Below, one piece after another: positions 51,206 through 61,800 of a stretch of DNA of 64,000 nucleotides. The notes below the pieces were generated by a model. It was not told the DNA's origin. It did no database searches and saw nothing but the letters and a program-made list of their open reading frames with translations. The translations under genes and the position numbers were made by a program. Location: positions 6,404,062 to 6,468,061 of the forward strand of contig JACDQD010000105.1 in the NCBI GenBank assembly GCA_019843655.1, written 5' to 3'. Origin of the DNA: Lethocerus indicus (lineage: Eukaryota; Arthropoda; Insecta; Hemiptera; Belostomatidae). Each line of letters starts with the position of its first letter. Positions within the stretch are counted from its first letter, which is position 1.

Positions 51206-54200
51206 GACTGACATACTGACAGACACTACGGTACACGTGAAAGTGACAGTGGTCAGTGAGGATGCCCCGAAAAAATCCAAAGTGCTAACAGTGACTAACT
51301 AACGGAGCGCTACTGAAGATGGCGAGCGGCCGACAAACCGGTCTAGCAAAAGACCAAACCGGCAGCGAGAGAGGAGACAGAAACATCACGAACCTACAGA
51401 ATATTCCAATCCCTCGCAGACCACAAAACAGTTATATTAAATTAACTTTGCACATGTTTGTTTCATATTTCGGCTACCGCCTGGAAGGTAATATGCGTAC
51501 TGATATTTGAATTTTTAATAAAAATTCGGCGCTTTATTTGATAATTTTAAATTGCTGTACAAATATTTCGGATTCGGCATTTTCTTCGTTTAATACTACA
51601 TTTTATAACATTTGATGTTTCCTCTCGTTGATTGCATTTATTACTGTGATAAATTGATAAAATTGTTGATACAACACCTTTGAATCTTCGCTTAGGTCGC
51701 ATTATTTTGTTCCAGTGGTGATAGTTTACGACTATCAGACAGGGTATAACACTGTCAGTATAGTCAAAATTAAATTGTTCCCGCATGTATTAGGAGTGCC
51801 CGAAAGTAATCGCAACATTTTGACTTTGGAATTCATTTTATTTCGCTAAAAAAGAAACTCTAATTATTAATCTACTATATATTAATCTCCGGCCACTTTT
51901 TCCGGCAAATTTTCGATTCAACTCTCTTGAAGATTTTCCCCGAGACCGAAATACATCTTATCAAATTGTTACTTTTGGGTACACCTAATATATTCTCCCG
52001 CACCTTGGTCGGCCGAATGTCGGCTATTTTTCAGGGAATCGTCTATTGCGTATAAAATATATATTGACGTTTTATCGACAGGTGGACGACGAACTGAAAA
52101 AAATCAAACCGAAAGATCCGAAACTGATGACGGCTAGGCAGAGAGCGATGCTGGAACGAAAAGGGGACGCCGTTCCGGATCCGGGCGCCGAACAACTCCT
52201 CGCCTTGCCGACTGGTAAGTTCGTTTCAAAACATACCGATCGTTTTTATACAACGGTTCCGTTACCGAAGCGGACATTTTTAAAAGTTAAATAATTTTTT
52301 AAAAATCTATTCTATCACCTGATGACAATTTTCTATTTATATACAAAAAATACAATTACTCGATCAAATTTTAGTTGATTTTAAAATAACGATTATTGTT
52401 CGAATTCTGTCGCGGCGTTTGTAGCCTGCAGTTTTACCGCAGTTTGGGATGTATACGTAACCGAATGTAAATAAGGCATGAAAATTGAATTTTCCTAATT
52501 TACAGGCTACAGGGAAAAAGTTATGACGCCAGAAATGATTAAGAAGGCCGCAATCAAGTCTCAAAAACGCAAACAGTTGCTGGACGAAAAACGCGAAAAG
52601 GACAAGGTAATTTCCGTTGTTCGCTTGTGAACAGTCGGATAAATGAATGCGGATTTGTTATTAACAATAAGTGGTACTGTATGCTAGTGTAAAAAGTTGG
52701 ACTTATCTGGATTTACCTTGAATGCAAAGGTGAAGTGATTACAACCCATGAGGGGGAACGTTACCACGTGCCACTACCTTTTTATCACCGACTGTTGTTT
52801 CTTGTTATTAATTATTAATATTCTGTTGTCGCCGTATTGTTTTCTCTGTTATCCTCTTTTTTCAAACGTTTTCTTTACCTTTTAAACTGTACGGAATTTT
52901 CTTTACTGGTAACTGTTCCCCTACCCCCCTTGCACGAGTCAGTTCAATTATTAGCTGTGACCAAAAGTAATTTTTGCGACAATTTGATATAAGATGTATT
53001 TCGGTCTTGAGGAGTTCCTCGAGAGGGGAATCGAAAATTTTTCCGGAAAAGTGGCCGGAGAATTGTTGCGATAATATCGGTGAATATATAGTAGATTAAT
53101 AATTAAAGTTTCTTTTTTAGCAAAATAAAATGAATTCCAAAGTCAAAGTGTTGATTACTTTTGGGTAACCCTAATATAACGAGTAAAATAAATGAACTGA
53201 AGTAATGTAACATATTGTAAAATAATACCTTTTCCTATTTTGTTGTAATTGTTCCCTCAAGATCTAATTGCAATGAATTATATCAATATTTTTAGACATT
53301 ATATCTTCGGTTGTGATTTATGATAAATTTATATTTTTTAATAGTCATCATCATTCTTCCAAAGATGGTACGTATTTATATTTGACGTTGTTTTAAATGG
53401 GTAAATTTTTAAACATTTATTTAGATCGCTTTATACATGAACTGTTCTCAACATTGTACAATTCTTGTACAATAATAATGTCACTACTGAATTGCATTGT
53501 ATAAACAGTGAAACAAATCACTATTATGTAATATAATTTTGTTTTTATCTGCCTAATAGAAACTGCAGAATTATGCTCAATTAGACATGATTTACACTTC
53601 ATTATTGAAAAACAATTTTTTTCGCGTTAACACTTGTTTCACGTTCTTGTTATTCTTTTCTGCGTATATACAATTTTATGGGTGAGAATGATTGTGGTTC
53701 TCGGAAAATAATTGTGCCACAATTATAAATATTGTATTATTTTAAAATTAAAGAATTGAAAAGTTTCAACAATTTACAAATATCGGATTTACAATAAAAT
53801 TTCAAATCGAACCAGTTGTTGGACACTTCGGTACATTGTATTCTACGAATGGATATTCCACAAAACAAATAATCTTAGACTGAAAAACTTTGATCTGTAC
53901 ATAAGTAAATATTGAAATATACACGAATGTAACTAAAAATCTGAAATTCTTTTAAATTTTACATGTGAACAACAGTATTAATGTAAAACATTTATACTAT
54001 GTTTATGTAAATGATTGCGTTGTTTTTATTTAAATTTCATTTACCCGTTTTTAATATACCTTATTTTTCTGTGCAGAAAAGAACAATGGAGAGATTGTTG
54101 AGAAAACAAGACAACAAGACGGCCAAACAGAGTACAAAAAAGTCAATCCGGAAGGCCGGGGTTTCAATTAGCTATTGCAACAGTAAAGAGGGAATATCTC

Positions 54201-55418
54201 TCTCATTACCTCCGGGAATGGAATTTCCTTTGGAGAAACAATATGAGTACGTACTGCAATGTTTATAAGAAGAAAAGTATTAATTCGAAAGTAGGCAAAA
54301 AGTAAGAGTCTCTTTTACAATTTTTCTTTCCAAACATGTATATTTTCTATATCTCTCACAGAAACACGCGACAACGTTAACTGTTTTATTGTCGCGACTG
54401 TAATAAAATACACGAAGCAACATCGATGTTCGAATATCACTTTTAAGGAGTTAGACAGTATTGGATGAGAAACCATACTGGCTTTTCCCCATTTTTTAAA
54501 AGTTTATTTATTTATTTTACTCTTTTTGCGGTATCATGTGGTCGATCGCTCTTCTGGCATCTCCGAGGAACATTCGGGATGTCCGGAGGGCCAAATAGGG
54601 TTCGGGCCTGTACGGGGGGATGATGTGCAATTCTGGAATAAAATGTTGTACATTTTTGTATGGCGAGGTCCATTGGGTCGATCTCTTACGTTCTCTTCAA
54701 TATTTTCGACTGTAAAGTTTGAAATTTTTGTCAACATCTTTCAGTTTCGCTGAACCCCAAAGGCCTCAATTACAGATCGGTTTAAGTTTACTGTTGTGTA
54801 CCGTAATAATTGATTGCTAGTATTGCCGGGTAATCTAAATGGCAAGTTAGCTAACCACATACAATTCTTCGATAATATTCTATATTATAAATTAAGTTGA
54901 TAACGAATAAAATTTAGAAAATATTCATTTATTTCGGCAAATTTCCGTACAGCTCATCTTATCGGTAATAATACCATAATAAAACACCCAATCCATATGT
55001 GGAAATTTATGCACTCCTCATTAAAAGATGCTTACAATTAAATTTAAATACGTACTTCCTTCATATTGTTATTTCTTTACAGATGTTTATGAACTACTCA
55101 TTTGAAGATTGTAAAAAAAGCTCGCTTATCAAAACGAAATTGTGGCTCTTTAAAATGTTTAATCGTGAATTTGGTTGTTTATCCTCTGAAGTTTGAGTGC
55201 TGCTGGAACAACACTTTATATGTTTTGTTATGTTTTTTTTTCCGATTGAATTCGTCTTCGAATATTTCAGAGTCGACCCGCCGAAGCCTGTACTCTGCGA
55301 CATCAAAGGCTGTACCAACCTGAAGAGGTACTCGTGTTCGAAGACGGGTACTCCGCTGTGCAGCCTCTCCTGTTACAAAGCCAACTTAAGCAGACTCAAA
55401 GTGAAACCCATTTGTTGA
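48861..55418 (+). CDS. INO80B: INO80 complex subunit B, PAPA-1 domain and HIT zinc finger (7 exons)
   Basis: Role: subunit of the nuclear INO80 chromatin remodeller, the counterpart of yeast Ies2, which stimulates its ATPase and nucleosome sliding. Exons: 48861-48900, 49053-49191, 50661-50862, 52082-52214, 52506-52606, 54077-54246, 55271-55418; 933 nt, 310 residues, TGA at 55,416. Visible order: a Lys/His-rich stretch (KKHKKHKHKKHKKKR, about 22-36) like that of the human protein; a Gly/Ser-rich linker; DEERWLDAIQSGKLEEVDDE at about 111-130; the PAPA-1 region with LMTARQRAMLERK, REKVMTPEMIKKA, and a basic helix; then a C-terminal zf-HIT finger with cysteines in CDIKGC, YSC and LCSLSCY (about 268-298). 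The 13-codon first exon with a weak donor (GTTCGT) is the least sure part; it keeps phase. The exon 3 donor is GTCCAC. Introns 3 and 5 carry mobile elements. A satellite array starts about 215 bp after the stop. Confidence 0.92.
51153..51202. repeat. AT microsatellite
   Basis: About 25 uninterrupted AT dinucleotides inside INO80B intron 3. Confidence 0.95.
51310..51356 (+). repeat. Hammerhead-like motif (b)
   Basis: GCTA, CTGAAGA, T, a GGC-GAGCG-GCC hairpin, GACAAACCGGTC, then TAGCAAAAGACC. GCTA before the core pairs with TAGC after GTC, as helix I of a type I hammerhead would. CCGG is self-complementary, as in the very short helix III of hammerheads that work as dimers. The GAAA box is broken by an inserted C (GACAAA), so this copy is probably inactive. 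Confidence 0.5.
51790..51988 (+). mobile_element. Mariner-type MITE, copy 1 (INO80B intron 3)
   Basis: 199 bp, flanked by TA on both sides. The ends are TTAGGAGTGCCCGAAAGTAA and, read inward from the right, TTAGGTGTACCCAAAAGTAA. These match the TTAGG...CAAAAGTAA terminal inverted repeats of mariner transposons. No transposase is present; the interior includes TTTGACTTTGGAATTCATTT, shared with copy 2. Confidence 0.88.
52951..53174 (-). mobile_element. Mariner-type MITE, copy 2, opposite orientation (INO80B intron 5)
   Basis: 224 bp, TA on both sides. The ends are TTAGCTGTGACCAAAAGTAA and, read inward from the right, TTAGGGTTACCCAAAAGTAA. The whole element is the reverse complement of copy 1 with about 25 bp of extra sequence, showing the same interior. 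Confidence 0.88.
54376..54500 (+). repeat. Dispersed repeat family 3, copy 3 (INO80B intron 6)
   Basis: Matches 29,071: GACTGTAATAAAATACA, AGCAACATCGATGTTCGA and GGCTTTTCCCCATTTTT in the same order. Weaker similarity may run on to about 54,650 (TTCTGGAATAAAATG compared with TTCGGGAATGAAATT near 29,250). Confidence 0.6.
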
Positions 55419-55632
55419 AGTCAACATAGGTTTTTATACGTTAATATCTGTTCTGTCTGTATATTTTGTTGCAAAGAAACATTTTTATAACTACAGAATG
55501 ATTCCATTTCAGATTTATATTAAAAATGTGAATAAATAAAAGAAATGTAAATATTATGAATGTTAAGTCATATGTTTCTATTTAAGATATGTAATTGTAA
55601 TTTTAATTACGATTTAAAAATTATAAAATAAA
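55419..55632 (+). other. INO80B 3' UTR with poly(A) signal
   Basis: AATAAATAAA at 55,531-55,540 lies about 115 bases after the stop and is the best poly(A) signal. The satellite begins about 95 bases further on, so the transcript probably ends just before the array. Confidence 0.55.
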
Positions 55633-55753
55633 TAAAATGGGGGGTTGAATTTCTACAGATAATCGCTGTGGTATCAACAAATTTTTGACCGAAAGACCTT
55701 TTTAAATTTAAACCATTCGAAAGTGCCCTGCAAATATTCCCCATTAGGCTACG

Positions 55754-55814
<61 letters not shown>

Positions 55815-58800
55815 ATATTAATATACATATATAGAAAATGAGGGGATATTTTCTAAAGAATACGGCTGTGGTCTCAACAATATTATGACCGAATGACATT
55901 TCATTAAATTTAAACCATTCAAAAATACCCTGCAAATATTCCCTATAAGGCTACGATTATTTATATGTATATATAATTGTATAAATATACATATATTGAA
56001 AATTAGGGGAAAATTTCTATAGAATACCCCCCTGCGGTCTCAACAATTTTTTGACCGAAGGTCATTTTGTTAAATTTAAACCACTTGAAAATACCCTGCA
56101 CATATTCCCTATAAGGCTACGATAATTTGTATGCATATATAATTATATAAACGATTATTTGTATGTATATATAATTATATAAATATACATACATTGAAAA
56201 TGAGGGAAGAATTTCTATAGAATACGGCTGCGGTCTCAACAATTTTTTGACCGAAGGTCATTTTGTTAAATTTAAACCATTCGAAAATACCCTGCGCATT
56301 TTCCCTATAAGGCTACGATAATTTGTATGCATATACGATTATATAAAAATACATATATTGAAAATGAGGGAAGAATTTCTATAGAATACGGCTGCGGTCT
56401 CAACAATTTTTTGACCGAAGGACATTTTGTTAAATTTAAACCATTCGAAAATACCCTGCACATATTCCCTATAAGGCTAAGATAATTTGTATGTATATAT
56501 AATTAAATAATATACATATATTGAAAATGAGGGAAGAATTTCTATAGAATACGACTGCGGTCTCAACAATTTTTTGACCGAAGGACATTTTGTTAAATTT
56601 AAACCATTCGAAAATACCCTGCACATATTCCCTATAAGGCTACGATTATTTGTATGTATATATAATTATATAAATATACATATATTGAAAATGAGGGAAG
56701 AATTTCTATAGAATACGGCTGCGGTCTCAACAATTTTTTGACCGAAGGACATTTTGTTAAATTTAAACCACTCGAAAATACCTACACATATTCCCTATAA
56801 GGCTACGGTAATTTGTGTGCATATACAATTATAAAAAATACATATATTGAAAATGAGGGGGAAGAAATTTCTATGAGAATACGGCTGCGGTCTCAACAAT
56901 TTTTTGACCGAAGGACATTTTTTAAATTTAAACCACTCGAAAATACCCTGCACATATTCCCTATAAGGCTACGATAATTTGTATGCATATATAATTATAT
57001 AAAAATACATATATTGAAAATGAGGGAAGAATTTCTATAGAATACGGCTGTGGTCTCAACAATTTTTTGACCGAAGGACATTTTTTTAAATTTAAACCAT
57101 TCGAAAATACCCTGCACATATTCCCTATAAGGCTACGATAATTTGTATGCATATACAATTATATAAAAATACATATATTGAAAATGAGGGAAGAATTTCA
57201 ATAGAATACGGCTGCGGTCTCAACAATTTTTTGACCGAAGGACATTTTGTTAAATTTAAACCATTCGAAAATACCCTGCACATATTCCCTATAAGGCTAC
57301 GATTATTTATATGTATATATAATTATATAAATATACATATATTGAAAATTAGGGGAGAATTTCTATAGAATACGGCTGCGGTCTCAACAATTTTTTGACC
57401 GAAGGACATTTTGTTAAATTTAAACCATTCGAAAATACCCTGCATATTCCCTATAAGGCTACGATTATTTATATGTATATATAATTATATAAATATACAT
57501 ATATTGAAAATGAGGGAAGAATTTCTATAGAATACGGCTGTGGTCTCAACAATTTTTTGACCGAAGGACATTTTTTTAAATTTAAACCATTCGAAAATAC
57601 CCTGCATATTCCCTATAAGGCTACGATTATTTACATGTATATATAATTATATAAATATATATATATTGAAAATGAGGGAAGAATTTCTATAGAATAAAGC
57701 TCCGGTCTCAACAATTTTTTGACCGAAGGACATTTTTTTAAATTTAAACCATTCGAAAATACCCTGCACATATTCCCTATAAGGCTACGATAATTTGTAT
57801 GCATATATAATTATATAAAAATACATATATTGAAAATGAGGGAAGAATTTCTATAGAATACGGCTGCGGTCTCAACAATTTTTTGACCGAAGGACATTTT
57901 GTTAAATTTAAACCATTCGAAAATACCCTGCACATATTCCCTATAAGGCTACGATTATTTGTATGTATATATAATTATATAAATATACATATATTGAAAA
58001 TGAGGGAAGAATTTCTATAGAATACGGCTGCGGTCTCAACAATTTTTTGACCGAAGGACATTTTTTTAAATTTAAACCATTCGAAAATACCCTGCACATA
58101 TTCCCTATAAGGCTACGATAATTTGTATGCATATATAATTATTTAAAAATATATATTGAAAATGAGGAAGAATTTCTATAAATGGTCTCAACAATTTTTT
58201 GACCGAAAGACATTTTTTTAATTTTAAACCATTCGAAAATACCCTGCACATATTCCCTATAAGGCTACGATAATTTGTATGCATATACAATTATATAAAA
58301 ATACATATATTGAAAATGAGGGAAGAATTTCTATAGAATACGGCTGCGGTCTCAACAATTTTTTGACCGAAGGACATTTTTTTAAATTTAAACCATTCGA
58401 AAATACCTACCGTATTCCCTATAAGGCTACGATAATTTGTATGCATATACAATTATATAAAAATACATATATTGAAAATGAGGGAAGAATTTCTATAGAA
58501 TACGGCTGTGGTCTCAACAATTTTTTGACCGAAGGACATTTTGTTAAATTTAAACCATTCGAAAATACCCTGCACATATTCCCTATAAGGCTACGATTAT
58601 TTATGTGTATATATAATTATATAAATATACATATATGGAAAATGAGGGAAGAATTTCTATAGAATACGGCTGTTGTCTCAACAATTTTTTGACCGAAGGA
58701 CATTTTAATTTAAACCACTCGAAATACCCTGCACATATTCCCTATAAGGCTACGATAATTTGTATGCATATATAATTATATAAAAATACATATATTGAAA

Positions 58801-61800
58801 ATGAGGGAAGAATTTCTATAGAATACGGCTGTGGTCTCAACAATTTTTTGACCGAAGGACATTTTGTTAAATTTAAACCATTCGAAAATACCCTGCACAT
58901 ATTCCCTATAAGGCTACGATAATTTGTATGCATATACAATTATATAAAAATACATATATTGAAAATGAGGGAAGAATTTCTATAGAATACGGCTGCGGTC
59001 TCAACAATTTTTTGACCGAAGGACATTTTGTTAAATTTAAACCATTCGAAAATACCCTGCACATATTCCCTATAAGGCTACGATTATTTGTATGTATATA
59101 TAATTATATAAATATACATATATGGAAAATGAGGGAAGAATTTCTATAGAATACGGCTGCGGTCTCAACAATTTTTTGACCGATGGTCATTTTGTTAAAT
59201 TTAAACCACTCGAAAATACCCTGCACATATTCCCTATAAGGCTACGATAATTTGTATGCATATACAATTATATAAAAATACATATATTGAAAATGAGGGA
59301 AGAATTTCTATAGAATACGGCTGCGGTCTCAACAATTTTTTGACCGAAGGACATTTTTTTAAATTTAAACCACTCGAAAATACCCTGCACATATTCCCTA
59401 TAAGGCTACGATAATTTGTATGCATATATAATTATATAAAAATACATATATTGAAAATGAGGGAAGAATTTCTATTAGAATGACTGTGGTCTCCAACAAT
59501 TTTTTTGACCGAAGGACATTTTGTTAAATTTAAACCATTCGAAAATACCCTGCAAATATTCCCTATAAGGCTACGATTATTTGTATGTATATATAATTAT
59601 ATAAATATACATATATTGAAAATGAGGGAAGAATTTCTATGGAATACGTACTTGGTCTCAACAATTTTTGACCGAAGGACATTTTTAAATTTAAACCATT
59701 CGAAAATACCCTGCACATATTCCCTATAAGGCTACGATAATTTGTATATATAATTATATAAAATACATATATTGAAAATGGGAAGAATTTCTATAGAATA
59801 CGGCTGTGGTCTCAACAATTTTTTGACCGAAGGACATTTTTTTAAATTTAAACCATTCGAAAATACCCTGCACATATTCCCTATAAGGCTACGATAATTT
59901 GTATGCATATATAATTATATAAATACATATATTAGTGGGGAAAATTTCTATAGAATAAGGTATGGTCTCAACAATTTTTGACCGAAGGACATTTTTTAAA
60001 TTTAAACCACTCGAAAATACCCTGCACATATTCCCTATAAGGCTACGATTATTTGTATGTATATATAATTATATAAATATACATATATTGAAAATGAGGG
60101 AAGAATTTCTATAGAATACGGCTGCGGTCTCAACAATTTTTTGACCGAAGGACATTTTGTTAAATTTAAACCATTCGAAAATACCCTGCACATATTCCCT
60201 ATAAGGCTACGATTATTTATATGTATATATAATTATATAAATATACATATATTGAAAATTAGGGGAGAATTTCTATAGAATACGACTGCGGTCTCAACAA
60301 TTTTTTGACCGAAGGACATTTTGTTAAATTTAAACCATTCGAAAATACACTGCAAATATTCCCTATAAGGCTGCGATTAATTATACGTATATATAATTAT
60401 ATAAATATACATATATTGAAAATGAGGGAAGAATTTCTATAGAATACGGCTGCGGTCTCAACAATTTTTTGACCGAAGGACATTTTGTTAAATTTAAACC
60501 ATTCGAAAATACCCTGCACATATTCCCTATAAGGCTACGATAATTTGTATGCATATATAATTATATAAAAATACATATATTGAAAATGAGGGAAGAATTT
60601 CTATAGAATCGGCTGCCCGGTCTCCAACGATTTTTGACCGAAGGACATTTTTTAAATTTAAACCATTCGAAAATACCCTGCACATATTCCCTATAAGGCT
60701 ACGATTATTTGTGTATATAATTATATAAATATACATATATTGAAAATGAGGAAGAATTTCTATAGAATAGCTGCGGTCTCAACAATTTTTGACCGAAGGA
60801 CATTTTAAATTTAAACCATTCGAAAATACCCACATATTCCTATAAGGCTACGATAATTTGTATGCATATACAATTATATAAATATACATATATTGAAAAT
60901 GAGGGAAGAATTTCTATAGAATACGGCTGCGGTCTCAACAATTTTTTGACCGATGGTCATTTTGTTAAATTTAAACCACTCGAAAATACCCTGCACATAT
61001 TCCCTATAAGGCTACGATAATTTGTATGCATATATAATTATATAAAAATACATATATTGAAAATGAGGGAAGAATTTCTATAGAATACGGCTGCGGTCTC
61101 AACAATTTTTTGACCGAAGGACATTTTGTTAAATTTAAACCATTCGAAAATACCCTGCACATATTCCCTATAAGGCTACGATTATTTCTATGTATATATA
61201 ATTATATAAATATACATATATTGAAAATTAGGGAGAATTTCTATAGAATACGGCTGCGGTCTCAACAATTTTTTGACCGAAGGACATTTTTTTAAATTTT
61301 AACCACTCGAAAATACCCTGCACATATTCCCTATAAGGCTACGATAATTTGTATGCATATATAATTATATAAAAATACATATATTGAAAATGAGGGAAGA
61401 ATTTCTATAGAATACGGCTGTGGTCTCAACAATTTTTTGACCGAAGGACATTTTGTTAAATTTAAACCATTCGAAAATACCCTGCACATATTCCCTATAA
61501 GGCTACGATAATTTGTATGCATATATAATTATATAAAAATACATATATTGAAAATGAGGGAAGAATTTCTATAGAATACGGCTGCGGTCTCAACAATTTT
61601 TTGACCGAAGGACATTTTGTTAAATTTAAACCACTCGAAAATACCCTGCACATATTCCCTATAAGGCTACGATAATTTGTATGCATATATAATTATATAA
61701 AAATACATATATTGAAAATGAGGGAAGAATTTCTATATAATACGGCTGCGGTCTCAACAATTTTTTGACCGAAGGACATTTTTTTAAATTTTAACCACTC

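Larger units (their letters stand above)
50863..51420 (+). mobile_element. Likely degenerate element in INO80B intron 3
   Basis: From the splice donor on, the intron contains an AT-rich segment, a C-rich segment (51,040-51,130), an AT microsatellite, and then AGTGAGGATGCCCCGAAAA and a hammerhead-like core, features also found together at 41,816. No open frame or terminal repeats are visible, so limits are approximate. A Penelope-like or retrozyme-like origin is a guess from the hammerhead-like motif. Confidence 0.4.
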
